Shown here: positions 18,001 to 27,127 of the stretch, in pieces
Layout: every line of letters begins with the position of its first letter
Numbering within the stretch: the first letter of the stretch is position 1
Assembly: GCA_028713555.1 (NCBI GenBank)
Contig: JAQTOA010000007.1
Coordinates: 100,032-164,031 of the forward strand
Origin: Sterolibacterium sp.
GTDB taxonomy: Bacteria; Pseudomonadota; Gammaproteobacteria; Burkholderiales; Rhodocyclaceae
Length of the DNA stretch: 64,000 bases
Direction: 5' to 3'
Notes under the pieces: model-generated
Databases searched by the model: none
Told to the model about the DNA's origin: nothing
Seen by the model: the letters and a program-made list of their open reading frames with translations, nothing else
Program-made: the position numbers and the translations under genes

Positions 18001-21000
18001 TTCGCCCAGGTCAAAGCGCCCGGCGCCGAGCGCCTGGGGATTGACCACCTGGTCGCCGGCCCGCGTTTCCATGTCGGCGGCGTAGTCGTAGGCGATGGAG
18101 TATTGCGTGTTGCCGCGCAGTTCCTCGAAGAACTTGTCCTCAAGCTGGCGCAAGTCGTGTTTGCCGTGCTCGTCCAGGGTGAGGTAGCCATACTGCCCGA
18201 GCGCTTCGCCCATGGCGTCGATGGACAGCCCACCTTCCCGGCGCAGCACATGCTTGCCGAATGCCGGCATGGGGATGCGCTCTTTCGGGTCGATGCCCCA
18301 CTCTGACTGCACCGCCGCCCGATTCAGGCCGCCCAGCTTGGCGATGGCCGCGAACAGGGAATCCTGGGTTTCGTCGATGCTATCCGGGCTCGACGTGCGC
18401 TTGGCCGGCGGTGCGAACTTGTCGTCGGCGGTCAGCTTGCCGGTGAGGAATTGCCAGGCGCGATAGATAGGCTGGCTCATGACCTCGCGGCGCACTTCGA
18501 TCTGCACATCGGCGCGCTGGGCCTTTGCTTCTTTCTGTAGCTGCTGGATGATGCGCCCACGCGCATTGTGCAGCCACCGCATGTCGCGCAGGCCGCGCGC
18601 CTGCAAATCCTCGATGGCCTCGGCGGTGGCATCCACGCCGAGCGCCTGGTAGGCGGCGAATTCCTCGGGCGTCATGCCGGCCTGTTCCGGCGAAGTGAAC
18701 AGCGGCATCATGCTGCGGCCCTGTTCGGCCAGGGTGATCTGCTCGTTGGTAGCGAGCAGGCGGTCAAACACGCCCCGCACCTCGTCGGTGAGTTCGACGT
18801 TCAGCGCCTTCAATTCCCGATAGACCGACAGCAGCCAAGCGCGGAAGCGCTGGAACAGCCCTTGCAGTTCAATGCTGGGGGCCGTGCCCTCGAACAGGTA
18901 CGCCTCGAAGCCGCGCGCGAACTGCTCGTGGTAGCTGCGCTTTTGCTCGAAGTCGAGGTTGTACCACTCGGCCAGGCTCTCAATGCCGAACCAGCGCAGC
19001 AGCGCGTCATTGTCGGCGAGGATCTGGCGCTCTCCCGGCTTGAGGGTATCCATGCCGAAAATCTCGGCTTCCTGCTGCAACTTGGCGGCGATGTCGGCCT
19101 GCACCTCAAGGAAGAAGTGGCCCGACTCATGCAGGAAGGTGGAGAGGTCGGCGTTCTTGAGCAGGGTAATCGAGAGCGTGGCGGGGTTGAAGCTGCCGCG
19201 CGCCGCCTGGTTCAGCAGGTGCAAGTTGATATCGCCGCCGTCCGGCTCTATACTCTGGTTGAAGGCATCCCCCTCGGGGCTACCCCCGGATTTGTGATCC
19301 GGTGCGGTGCGGCTCTGCTGGTCGGGTGCCTTTTCTTCTACGGGGTTGTGGTTGTAGTACAGGTGCCCCTTGTCATCCTCGCGGATGGTCACCCCGACTT
19401 CCTGCGGCTTGCCGTTGATTTCCACCATGGCGGTGAGCCAGTGATACGCCTTCACGTTCGGCTCGCGCGCCAGGTCGATAGGCTGGGTTTCGCGCTTGAA
19501 CTCCCCGTTGGCGATAACCTCGCGCAGTACCGCGAACAGGCGGATTTTGTCCGGGTTGGCCGACGTGCTGAACGCCTTGCCGGCATCGCGGAATTGAACC
19601 TCGCGGCCCGACACGGCGTTGACGACCGCCTTGCCTTTCAGGTTGTCCGCATACCACTTGCGCGCGGCCGTGCGCAGCGTCTTGATGTCGGAATCGCGCG
19701 GCGCGATTTCCTCGCCGGTAATCCGACCTACAATAGCGCTCGAAGGGCGGGTAGCCGGCGAGCCATCCGGCTGCGCTTCAATGCTCGTGTCTGTCCTCGG
19801 AGCGTTGCCGTCCTTCACCTGGTCGAACTGCTGGCCGTCGATGCGCTCGGCGCCGACCTTGAGCGGGTAGCGCTTGAACAGTTCCTCGGGCGTGGTGCCG
19901 ACCTTGGCCGCCGTGACCGCGTAGAAATTGCCGACCATGGCGGAATAGGCGTCATTCACCGGCCCGGTGAAGCGCGCGGCCGTGTCGAGTTGGGTCTTGA
20001 CCTCGGCGCGCACCGCCTCGGCGGATGCCTTGAAGGTGTCGTCGCCCTGCTTTTCGGCCAGGGTGCGCTCGACTTCCGCCTGCAATTCCTCGGCGTGGCT
20101 TTGCATGAATTCCTGCGCCTCGGCCCGGCTGAATCCCTCGGGCTCCACCTTGAGGTGATCGAGCAGGCTTTGCGCGTACTCGGTGGGCGCGATGCGCGCG
20201 GCGTATTCCTCGACCGGGATAGCGATCTGGCCGCCCGTTTGCAGGGCTTCGCCCAACTGCGCGGCCACGGCCGGCGACACGGCAGCCACCTGTTCGGCCA
20301 CGCCGGACTGCATGAGGGTTTGCGCGTTGATGAACACCTGCTGCACCGGGCCGGCCTCGGCCGCTTGCGCGACAAACTGCTCGAAGGTTTCCGGGTCGCG
20401 GGCGACGAGCTTGTCGGCGGCCGCCAGCTTGTTGAGGTTGTCGAGGAATTCCGCGCCCTTCTGCGCGCGCTGGGCGCCTTCCATGGCGTGCCGATAGTTG
20501 GCCGGCACCTCAACAATGGCGGTCGGCATTTCGGCGATGGCTTCCATGAGGATGTCGCCCGGCTTGTACTCGCCCGTTGCCAGTTGCGCCCCGGCCTCGC
20601 CGGCTGCACCGCCCCCGGCCTGCAATCCGAGTTCGCCGGCCGCGCGGCCGCCGACGCTGGCGACGGTCGGTTTGGCGCCGGCCAGCAGTTTGCCCGCCAG
20701 GCCAGCGGTCAGGGCGTCGAAAATCGCCACCGGAATGCCGCGCTTGAGGGCCTTGTCGCGGGCCGCTGCCATGAGTTCGGGGTTGTTCAGCGCGGCGCGA
20801 ATCGACAGCGCGTCGGTGCCGTTCACGCCCTTCTCGTCCATCACGTCTTGCAGGGTGTTGCTGTATTCCACGGCGAAGCTGCCCAGGCCGGCGCCCGTCG
20901 CAGTGCCACCAGGGCCGAACACGGAACCGCCCGCCGCGCCGACGAGGGCCGGCGTGCTGGCGCCGAGCGATTGCAGCGTGGTTTCCAGCACTGCGCGCGG

Positions 21001-21612
21001 GTTGGTGCGAATCGCGGTGAAGGCGTCGCCCATGCTTTGCGCGCTGCTGATGTCCTGCATGCCCTTGGCGATGTCCTCGGGCACCGGATAGCGCTCGACC
21101 TCGCGTTGCTGCTGGGCCAGGCGCACGGCCAGTTCGATGGATGGGTCGTAGCTGATGCCGTGCGCTGCGGCTGCTGCCGCTTGCTGGCGTTCCAGGCCCT
21201 TGAAGATCCCCATCTGGTCGAACAGCAGGGTCAGGCCCCGGCGCCCTTGCGCGAGGCCACGCTGCACCGGCTCGGTGATATTGCCCAAGAAGCTGCGCTC
21301 GATGGCCGTCATGCTGGGCAGGTTGTCGTGGGCCACCTTGGCGCGCTCAACGTCGGACAGCAGTGCGGCCGTGGCCGGCGAGGTTTTCGCCAGGGTGTCG
21401 AAGTCGATGGTTCCCACCGCGTCTTGGCGCGCCATTTCCTTGGGCATGTTCAGGACGGTGTCCACGGGCACGCCCGTGCGCCGGGCGACACGCTGCGCCT
21501 CGGCGTAGGCGTCGGGGTTGGTGTCGGCTGCAACAGAAAACCCGACGCGGGCGGCTTGCCCTTGGTCGGGTTGCATGGCAGCGGCTACGGCGGCGTCGAA
21601 TTCGTTGCTCAT
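15067..21612 (-). CDS. Giant polyvalent ejection protein with LPD-type domains and HExxH motif
   Basis: 2181 residues, by far the largest gene. It ranks with the internal or ejected proteins of short-tailed phages and has the make-up of 'polyvalent' proteins: residues about 650-760 look like an LPD3/BECR-type nuclease-like domain (GREVQFRDAGKAFSTSANPD ... VKAYHWLTAMVEI ... GHLYYNHN); residues about 828-832 are HESGH, a zinc-metallopeptidase motif, in FLHESGHFFLEVQAD; a C-terminal part resembles LPD38 and includes a hydrophobic segment near 2040. Glycine-rich hydrophobic stretches occur near 285-345. It overlaps the transglycosylase gene by 4 bp. I infer it is packaged and enters the cell with the DNA. 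Domain names are from memory and need a profile search. Confidence 0.75.
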   Translation of the reverse strand: MSNEFDAAVAAAMQPDQGQAARVGFSVAADTNPDAYAEAQRVARRTGVPVDTVLNMPKEMARQDAVGTIDFDTLAKTSPATAALLSDVERAKVAHDNLPSMTAIERSFLGNITEPVQRGLAQGRRGLTLLFDQMGIFKGLERQQAAAAAAHGISYDPSIELAVRLAQQQREVERYPVPEDIAKGMQDISSAQSMGDAFTAIRTNPRAVLETTLQSLGASTPALVGAAGGSVFGPGGTATGAGLGSFAVEYSNTLQDVMDEKGVNGTDALSIRAALNNPELMAAARDKALKRGIPVAIFDALTAGLAGKLLAGAKPTVASVGGRAAGELGLQAGGGAAGEAGAQLATGEYKPGDILMEAIAEMPTAIVEVPANYRHAMEGAQRAQKGAEFLDNLNKLAAADKLVARDPETFEQFVAQAAEAGPVQQVFINAQTLMQSGVAEQVAAVSPAVAAQLGEALQTGGQIAIPVEEYAARIAPTEYAQSLLDHLKVEPEGFSRAEAQEFMQSHAEELQAEVERTLAEKQGDDTFKASAEAVRAEVKTQLDTAARFTGPVNDAYSAMVGNFYAVTAAKVGTTPEELFKRYPLKVGAERIDGQQFDQVKDGNAPRTDTSIEAQPDGSPATRPSSAIVGRITGEEIAPRDSDIKTLRTAARKWYADNLKGKAVVNAVSGREVQFRDAGKAFSTSANPDKIRLFAVLREVIANGEFKRETQPIDLAREPNVKAYHWLTAMVEINGKPQEVGVTIREDDKGHLYYNHNPVEEKAPDQQSRTAPDHKSGGSPEGDAFNQSIEPDGGDINLHLLNQAARGSFNPATLSITLLKNADLSTFLHESGHFFLEVQADIAAKLQQEAEIFGMDTLKPGERQILADNDALLRWFGIESLAEWYNLDFEQKRSYHEQFARGFEAYLFEGTAPSIELQGLFQRFRAWLLSVYRELKALNVELTDEVRGVFDRLLATNEQITLAEQGRSMMPLFTSPEQAGMTPEEFAAYQALGVDATAEAIEDLQARGLRDMRWLHNARGRIIQQLQKEAKAQRADVQIEVRREVMSQPIYRAWQFLTGKLTADDKFAPPAKRTSSPDSIDETQDSLFAAIAKLGGLNRAAVQSEWGIDPKERIPMPAFGKHVLRREGGLSIDAMGEALGQYGYLTLDEHGKHDLRQLEDKFFEELRGNTQYSIAYDYAADMETRAGDQVVNPQALGAGRFDLGELKVMGLPAEVINAVQARRMTAGNGLHPDIVAEMFGFTSGDELVRKLAEVETPSAEIEALTDVRMLERYGDLASPEAIEKAADKAIHNDARARFVATEANALAKATGQRKVLTSAAKEYASALIARLKVRDIKPGQYASAEVRAAKAAEKASKAGELATAAAEKRNQLIQSYATRAAYDAQEEVDKGLRYLKKFEGDIKTLDADYADQIGNLLERFDLRKGQSNKAVDKRTALAEWIKAQREAGLEPDIPPELENEAFRTSYKNLTVEEFRGLVDTVRQIEHLGRLKHKLLTVADQRAYEAVRDEIAASIHEHAQGREADTRTPTTNMGRALFELKRFWASHIKAATWARVMDGGKDGGPMWEYFVRSANERGDQETTMRAEATGKLSEILAPVFKLGRMGGKGQFFPGINRSLNREARLAIALNTGNAGNLQRLLGGEGWTMAQLTPVLQSLTAQEWAAVQAVWDHFESYRPQIAEKERRVYGKEPEWVEPQPFAVTTADGATVTMRGGYYPIKYDPAASQRAEEHADAEGAKRQLQGAYTTATTRRSFTKARAEEVQGRPLLYTLSGMYSGVNDVIHDLAWHEWLIDANRLLRSHTIDAAIRDHYGPEAKQQFKTWVQDVAEGEKGADAAVDLALSRLRQGVSAAGLGFNVMSALIQPLGITQSIVRVGAPWVARGVTKYLANPLGLTRDVVGKSSFMENRARTRFRELNELRNQVQDQTAFNEFVGRYAYFLMMRCQQMVDVPTWWGAYEKAIAGDNEEARAIALADQAVIDTQGGGQTKDLSAIERGGPAQRLFTVFYSFMNTALNVGVEKTMSADTPAKRAKLAVDYAMLYVVPAVLGYFIKNAFTPGDSGDDDPEKIAKKLAANQIDYLMGLMVVVREFGEAAKIVSGANDMGRDYTGPAGLRLIADTVSLAKQAHQGEFDDAFRKASVNVVGDLFGLPSAQINRTITGTKALAEGKTENPAAIAFGFQEKR

Positions 21613-23777
21613 TTACGGGCGACCTTCATGTTCCAGTAAGCGTTGAGGATTTGCGCGTCGGTCGGGTTATCGATGCCTTGGCGCTTGAATGCGGCCTTGA
21701 TGCCGTCCTTGGTCGTGCCGTCGATGTCGCCCACCTTCATGGTGAGCATCGGGCCGGACGACGTGGAGAACCAGCCCCGGAACGTGGCGTTCTTGGCGAA
21801 CAGCGCATCGAGGTGCTGCGACACTTCCGCATCGGTGAATTTCTTGCCGGCCTCGCGCTGGGCGGCCGTGAAGTATTGGTCGACGAAGCGACGGATGGCG
21901 CCAATGCGGGCCGAATCGCTGCCGCCGTCGTCCTTGGGTGTCGGGTCGATTTGCAGCATACGCAGGCGCTCATCGAGCGACTGCTTGATGGCCGGGGTGT
22001 TCAGGTCGCCCGGCCCGTTGCTGCCCGTGGTGGCCCCGGTGCGCTTGGCCCGTTCAGCGGAAAAATGCTTGAAGTCGGACTCGGACAATTCGCGGCGCAG
22101 TGCGAAGAACTCGTTGTCGCTCATGCGCGCCAGTTGCTCGGGGTTGTTGGTCAGCTTGTTGTAAAGCCACAGGCTCGTGGTGTCGTCGCCCTTGGCGATC
22201 TTCTGCGCGAAGCCGATCAGGTTATCCACTTCCTTGGGCGGCACGGCGGCGCGGATTGCCACCGGCAGGTCAGACCAGCGGCCGCCGTTCTCGATGATGC
22301 CGCGCATGGCCGTGGTCACGGATTCTTCCTCGCGTTGCTTGATGGCCTTGGTTTGTTCCTCGAAGCGCCGGCTGGCTTCTTCGCGCGCCACCTTGTAGCG
22401 GGCCGGGTTGTTCGCCAGGCGCGGGTCGGCGCGCAGTTGGTCGTCGATTTCCTGGAAGGTCGCACGCTGCGGTTGGCCCTGGCCGGACTCGAACGCCCGC
22501 ATGTTCTTGGCGACGTAGTCCTTGGTTTCCTGCGGCATGTAATCCAGCCAGGTGCGCCCCGCTGCCGGGTCGTTCTTTGCCAGCTTCATGGACTGCTCGG
22601 CCTTCTTCACGGCGTCGGCCAGGCGGCCGGGGCCGGCGTTGTAGGCGGCGTAGGCTTTGGCGAGGTCGCCGCCGTTCTCCTGTAGCTGCTTCTGGAAGTA
22701 GGCGAGCCCCAGGGCCTTGTTGTAGGCCGGGTCGTTCTTGTAGCGGTTTTCGTCCCACGGCAGGCCGGCCAGCTTGGCGGCCTCGGGCGCGGTGTCGGGC
22801 ATGACCTGGGCGATGCCGATGGCACCCTTGGGCGAGGTCAGCGGCTTGCCGTCCGCGCCGAACTGGCGGCCGTTCGATTCGGTGCCGACCGCGATGTTGA
22901 AAGCGCGCTCGGCTTCGCCCACCTGAATGCGGGGCTGCATGCGCCCGATGACTTCGCCGGCAGCAGCGACCCCCACCTGGGCGTCCATGGCCTTGGTCAC
23001 GTGCCCGCGCACGGTGAGGATGTCGTCGGCGTCCATTTGCCCGGAATACTTGCGCAGGTAGGCGTCGGCGTAGGCCGGGTCGTTCTGTTCCAGCGCCGAC
23101 AGCAGCGCAACCTTGTGCGCGTTGCTGGTCAGCTTGCGCGCCTGGGCTTCCTGCCACTCGGCCGACTTGCCGAGCAGTTGGGCCTGCCGGTAGGTTTCCG
23201 CGCGGATGCGCTCGACGGCGGAATTCACCGTGTCGGGGTTCTGCCAGTTCAGGCCGATTTCGCGCAGGGCCGTGCTTTGGATGCCTTCGGAAGTCGAAAG
23301 CGCGTAGGTCTTGAATTCCTGGGCCTCGTGCTGGATGGCGTTGCCGCGCATCGCGGTGAGGATGTCGTTCGAGCGCAGCGCGAAGGCTTGCCGCTGGGCG
23401 TCGTTGCCCAGGCTGCCGGCGATGTCGTCGATGTTGCGCTTGAGGATGTCGCTGTACTCGTCGGCCAGGGGTTTGCCGTCCGGCCGTTCCAGGGCGTTGA
23501 TGCCTTTCAGGTTGGTGAAGCCGGCGTCCTTGTCGTAGGTCAGGCGCAGCGCGGCTTCCTTGGCCTTGTTCAGGGCATCGTCGACGCGCAACTGGTTGGC
23601 CTGCTGCTGCATGTCGAGGGCCACCTGGCCGAGCCCCTGGCCCCCGGCCATCATCGCGCGGCCCATTTGCTGCGCCTGCTGCCCGGCCACGTCCGGCATT
23701 TCCGGCATGGTCATGCGGGTTTGCGGCAGCGTGTTGGGCGTGGCTTGGAAACTATCGTAGGTCGGAACGCGCGGCAT
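21609..23777 (-). CDS. Virion lytic transglycosylase (internal virion protein)
   Basis: 722 residues. The central SLT domain (about 285-385) shows the catalytic glutamate in GTESNGRQFG, then SPKGAIGIAQVMP and AYAAYNAGPGRL. The flanks are long and helical. In short-tailed phages such proteins sit inside the head, are ejected and open the peptidoglycan for DNA entry. It lies between the polyvalent protein and a small internal-virion-like protein, a typical ejection-protein block. Confidence 0.88.
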   Translation of the reverse strand: MPRVPTYDSFQATPNTLPQTRMTMPEMPDVAGQQAQQMGRAMMAGGQGLGQVALDMQQQANQLRVDDALNKAKEAALRLTYDKDAGFTNLKGINALERPDGKPLADEYSDILKRNIDDIAGSLGNDAQRQAFALRSNDILTAMRGNAIQHEAQEFKTYALSTSEGIQSTALREIGLNWQNPDTVNSAVERIRAETYRQAQLLGKSAEWQEAQARKLTSNAHKVALLSALEQNDPAYADAYLRKYSGQMDADDILTVRGHVTKAMDAQVGVAAAGEVIGRMQPRIQVGEAERAFNIAVGTESNGRQFGADGKPLTSPKGAIGIAQVMPDTAPEAAKLAGLPWDENRYKNDPAYNKALGLAYFQKQLQENGGDLAKAYAAYNAGPGRLADAVKKAEQSMKLAKNDPAAGRTWLDYMPQETKDYVAKNMRAFESGQGQPQRATFQEIDDQLRADPRLANNPARYKVAREEASRRFEEQTKAIKQREEESVTTAMRGIIENGGRWSDLPVAIRAAVPPKEVDNLIGFAQKIAKGDDTTSLWLYNKLTNNPEQLARMSDNEFFALRRELSESDFKHFSAERAKRTGATTGSNGPGDLNTPAIKQSLDERLRMLQIDPTPKDDGGSDSARIGAIRRFVDQYFTAAQREAGKKFTDAEVSQHLDALFAKNATFRGWFSTSSGPMLTMKVGDIDGTTKDGIKAAFKRQGIDNPTDAQILNAYWNMKVARK

Positions 23778-23780
23778 GCT

Positions 23781-24338
23781 TTACCCCAATTCGAACATGG
23801 TGCCTTTCAAGGCCCCGGACTTGTTGAGCGAGTACCAGGAACCGGCCACGCTGCCAGCGCTGCCCAGCAGGGAACCGGCCGCCGAACCGAAGGGGTTGAT
23901 GGCCCCGGCCGTCGCGCGCTTGGTCAGGGCCTCGTTCTCGAAATTCACCGCCTGGGTGCGATAGCCCCACGCGCTGCGCACCGCGTTGGCGGTCAGCGTG
24001 TTGGCGTCGATTTCCTTCATGATGTCGGTCGAGGCTTGGATCTCGGCCGCATTGCCGACGCCCAGGTCGATGCCGTTGGCGGCCATGGCCGCGCGCTGGC
24101 TGCTCTTGAGTTGCCCCGCCTTGAGGGTAAGCGCCCCGACTTGCTGCTGGCCCTGGTTGAGGGCCGACTGCGCGCCGAGTTCGGCGATGCGTGCGTTGAC
24201 GTCGGCGACGGCCGCCTGCCCCTTGAGCGTGGCTTTTTGCGTGGCCGCGCTGAAATAGCTGCCGACTGCGGACGTGACCCCGCCGCCGATCTGACCGATA
24301 AGCGACGCGGTGGCAAGCTGGCTAGAGGTGAATCCCAT
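23781..24338 (-). CDS. Small internal virion-like protein
   Basis: 185 residues from ATG 24338 (MGFTSSQLATAS), with CGGAG upstream. Hydrophobic Gly/Ala-rich ends (SLIGQIGGGVTSAVGSYF and GSAAGSLLGSAGSVAGSWY) flank a helical Ala/Gln-rich centre. The pattern matches the small ejection proteins of podoviruses that form a channel through the envelope. First gene of the ejection block; a phage late promoter copy lies 29-57 bp upstream. Confidence 0.65.
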   Translation of the reverse strand: MGFTSSQLATASLIGQIGGGVTSAVGSYFSAATQKATLKGQAAVADVNARIAELGAQSALNQGQQQVGALTLKAGQLKSSQRAAMAANGIDLGVGNAAEIQASTDIMKEIDANTLTANAVRSAWGYRTQAVNFENEALTKRATAGAINPFGSAAGSLLGSAGSVAGSWYSLNKSGALKGTMFELG

Positions 24339-24366
24339 GCGCGATACTCCGAAGGAATGGCCCCAA

Positions 24367-24395
24367 GGTAATGCAGCGATTTGCGGCCACGTGCA
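24367..24395 (-). promoter_or_regulatory. Phage late promoter, copy 2 (ejection-protein block)
   Basis: Minus strand TGCACG (24390-24395) within CGTGCACGTGGC, then ATTACC after 17 bp (or CATTAC after 16). It sits in the 62-bp gap before the gene at 24338. Confidence 0.5.
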
Positions 24396-24400
24396 CGCCG

Positions 24401-26452
24401 CTACCCACCGAGGGCCACTTCGGCGGTCATGCTCACCACGGTGAGCGGCAGCGGGTCGGCCTGCCGCACGAAAATCTGCCCGCTTGCGCCCCAGGTCGGG
24501 GTCAGCGTGATTTCGATTTCGTCGCTCTTGAGCGCGGGCGGCGATCCGTAGGGCTCGGTGGTGCGCTGCTTGGCCTCGGTCAGTTCGCTGGTGCTCGGCC
24601 CCACGAAGATGCCCGACGACCGATAGACGCGCAGCCACGCCTTATTCACGTTCTTGAACCGGCCTTGTCCGAAGCTGCCGTCCTGCAACTGCACGGCGAG
24701 CGGCAGGGTTTGCAGGTCGGCCTCGATGGGCAGCCCGATTTGCACGGTGCTGGCCTCGATGTCCAGGGTGACGCTGCCGCCCGTGACCACACGCTGCGGA
24801 TGCACCGCGCCATCGGCCAGGATGCTGACGGTTTTCCCTTCGAGGTGGCCCAGGCCGCTGATAACGTCGGCCGGCACGCCCGAGTAGGTGGCGCCGCAAT
24901 CGACGAAGAAGGCGTCGGCCTGGTCGGTGAATTGGCGCGAGGCCAGGCGCTCGACGTAGCGCACGCTGGCCCCGTTGATCGTGCGGCGAACGATGCAATA
25001 AAGCACGTCCTCGCCGCCCTCGGCCACCACGGTGCAGGACTCGAAAACGCCGTCTGTGTCGTGCCAGTGCCACGCGCCGATCTGCTGCTCGGGCACGTAG
25101 GTGAGGCCCAGCAGGTTGCCCGAGGTTGAGACAAACCAGACCACCGGCTGCGGCGCCTTGCCATAGGCCATATCCACGATGTCGAACGTGTCGAACAGGT
25201 GCGGCGCGCGCAGGGATAGATCCCCGGTGATGAAGCCGTTGGCCTGCCAGTTGTAGGCCAGTTCGCGCACGTGGCCGCCACGGGCCGCGCCGTAGATCAG
25301 GGTGTTGTTGATGATAGCCGGCTGCACGTTCGAGGCGCCCACGTAGGACTGCGGCCGCACGCTGATGGTGCTCGGGGTGATGGCGTCGCTATTCACCGAC
25401 GTGACCCGCCACTCGGCCGATGAGGTGAGCAGCAGCAGTTGGGTGAGCGGCACGATATGGCGGATGGTGTTCGCCTCGCGCGCCGCCACCCGGAAGGCGA
25501 TGCGGTCGTCGTCGCGGATGGGAAGCGAATAGCTCATATTCGTTTCGGTGCCCGACTTGGTCATCCAGATGTTTTGCGGCTTGTTGGTCGTGCCCGCGAA
25601 GCACCGGCGCTGCTCGAAGTAGGACACGGCGCCGGGATACTCGCCGGCCGCGTTGAATACGGTGTCGTAAATCGGCGGGGTCTTGGAAAGGTCGGGCGTG
25701 ATGTTGTCGTCGACGATGGACAGGCCCGAGGTTTGCCCGATGTAGCCGTACAGGCCGCCCTGCTGTTTATAGACGTTGTAGCGCGAGGCGCCGGTCACCG
25801 CCGCCCACGAAATGGTCACGGTGGCGCCGGTTTCGAACAAGTTGCTGCCGACGCTCGACGAGGCCGACGCCGCCGACTCGCTGACGCCATCGGCATCCAC
25901 CGCCGTGACCACGTAGTAGTAGGTGTATTTCACGGCGGTATGGCCGGCCGCCACCAGCGTGGGAGCGCCGGGCGCAGCGATGGGGGCCGCGAAGGACAGG
26001 GTCGAGAGTTGCCAGTTGGTCGCGCCCAGGCGGCGCAGTTCGCGCGGCGCATAGTTCGGATGCACCAGGGTGAGCACGTCGGCCGACTGCACGAAATGAA
26101 CGTCGAACAGGTCGGCCTCGGCGTAGGGGTTGGCAATTTCGTAGGGGCTGCCGCCACTCATCAAGGTGGCGCCCTGGGTATGGAAGCGGAAGTAGCCCGC
26201 GCCCATTTCGATGACCATGGTTTGCGTGGTCGAGTAGGTGAAGGGGATCAACCGCACTTTCTTGGTCGAGTCCTTCACCGCGCGCACGAAGGCGAAGCCG
26301 GGCCGGTTCTCGGCCGGGCCTTGCGGTTTGACGATGAAGTTGCGGCAGCGCGCGAGGCCCGCCTGGTACTTGGCGTCGTCGTTGCGGCCGAACATTTCCG
26401 GCGAGACTTCGCCGCCAGCGAAGGAGCGCTGCAGGGTGCGGATGTTCGCCAT
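24401..26452 (-). CDS. Tail tubular protein B-like (tail nozzle)
   Basis: 683 residues. The N-terminus (RTLQRSFAGGEVSPEMFGRNDDAKYQAGLARCRNF) is the hallmark of a widespread podovirus tail protein that caps the short tail, analogous to T7 gp12. The remainder is beta-rich, with a fibronectin-like insert near residues 155-225 (APGAPTLVAAGHTAVKYTYYYVV). It ends 3 bp before the tail tube A gene begins on the same strand. Confidence 0.8.
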   Translation of the reverse strand: MANIRTLQRSFAGGEVSPEMFGRNDDAKYQAGLARCRNFIVKPQGPAENRPGFAFVRAVKDSTKKVRLIPFTYSTTQTMVIEMGAGYFRFHTQGATLMSGGSPYEIANPYAEADLFDVHFVQSADVLTLVHPNYAPRELRRLGATNWQLSTLSFAAPIAAPGAPTLVAAGHTAVKYTYYYVVTAVDADGVSESAASASSSVGSNLFETGATVTISWAAVTGASRYNVYKQQGGLYGYIGQTSGLSIVDDNITPDLSKTPPIYDTVFNAAGEYPGAVSYFEQRRCFAGTTNKPQNIWMTKSGTETNMSYSLPIRDDDRIAFRVAAREANTIRHIVPLTQLLLLTSSAEWRVTSVNSDAITPSTISVRPQSYVGASNVQPAIINNTLIYGAARGGHVRELAYNWQANGFITGDLSLRAPHLFDTFDIVDMAYGKAPQPVVWFVSTSGNLLGLTYVPEQQIGAWHWHDTDGVFESCTVVAEGGEDVLYCIVRRTINGASVRYVERLASRQFTDQADAFFVDCGATYSGVPADVISGLGHLEGKTVSILADGAVHPQRVVTGGSVTLDIEASTVQIGLPIEADLQTLPLAVQLQDGSFGQGRFKNVNKAWLRVYRSSGIFVGPSTSELTEAKQRTTEPYGSPPALKSDEIEITLTPTWGASGQIFVRQADPLPLTVVSMTAEVALGG

Positions 26453-26455
26453 GGC

Positions 26456-27061
26456 TTACCTTCCCGCGATCCAGTCGGGTTTATGTTCCGGCCGCACCTT
26501 GCGCTGGTTGGCGTCCGAGGTCTTGGCGTTCGACAGGGCGAGCATGAAACTTTGCAGGCAAGCCTTCGCCATGGCCGCGCCCGCGTCGCCCTTGAGCACC
26601 GGGCCGGCCAGGTAGGAAGCGAGCAGCCAGGCCAGCGCATCGACGAACAGCGGCGAGAACACCGTGGTGTCGGTTACGTGCGCGACGTAGCGCAGGCTGG
26701 CGCCTTCCTGGTCGGTCAGGATGATGGGCGTGCCGTTGCCGTCCGTTTCCGCCTCGTACTCCTGGGTGTCGGCATCGCTCGCCGCCGAAGCCGGCAGGAC
26801 GGCCAACAGCTTGATGACGCCGGTTGGCTCGGCGTAGGCGAATGACCAGTTCCAGGTGTCGGTGGTCAGTTGGGCGAGCAGCACGCGCCGCGTGGCGAAC
26901 TTCCAGGCGTGCATTTCGAGCAGGGAATCGCGCGCGACTGGATAGAAGCGCGCGCAGTGTTCCGCCTGGGCCGAGCCCTCGGGCGGGTCGATGCTCGCCA
27001 CCGTGGCGTTGTCGCCCAGGCGTGCAAGCGCGAGGTTGCAAATATCAACTTCCGAGGCCAT
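26456..27061 (-). CDS. Tail tubular protein A-like (head-tail adaptor)
   Basis: 201 residues from ATG 27061, chosen because AGGAGGTG lies directly upstream; a GTG two codons earlier is in frame. MASEVDICNLALARLGDNATVASIDPP and HAWKFATRR match T7 gp11-like adaptor proteins that join portal to nozzle. It lies directly before the nozzle gene, the T7 order. Confidence 0.82.
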   Translation of the reverse strand: MASEVDICNLALARLGDNATVASIDPPEGSAQAEHCARFYPVARDSLLEMHAWKFATRRVLLAQLTTDTWNWSFAYAEPTGVIKLLAVLPASAASDADTQEYEAETDGNGTPIILTDQEGASLRYVAHVTDTTVFSPLFVDALAWLLASYLAGPVLKGDAGAAMAKACLQSFMLALSNAKTSDANQRKVRPEHKPDWIAGR

Positions 27062-27074
27062 GGGCACCTCCTAG

Positions 27075-27099
27075 AAAAACGGGGGCACAAGGCCCCCGC
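27075..27099 (-). terminator. Rho-independent terminator below the head block
   Basis: On the minus strand CGGGGGC, a 5-nt loop, GCCCCCG, then TTTTT. It follows the small KPAD-repeat gene and separates the head genes from the tail tube genes, though the tail tubes have no obvious promoter of their own, so read-through or antitermination is likely. Confidence 0.7.
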
Positions 27100-27127
27100 A
27101 AGCTGCTGGCTACCACCTTGGAGAAAA

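Noticed and set aside
18568..21639. 1023-codon open frame antisense to the polyvalent protein gene
   Set aside because: Long antisense frames are expected in GC-rich genes; the composition is that of a shadow and the true gene has recognisable domains.
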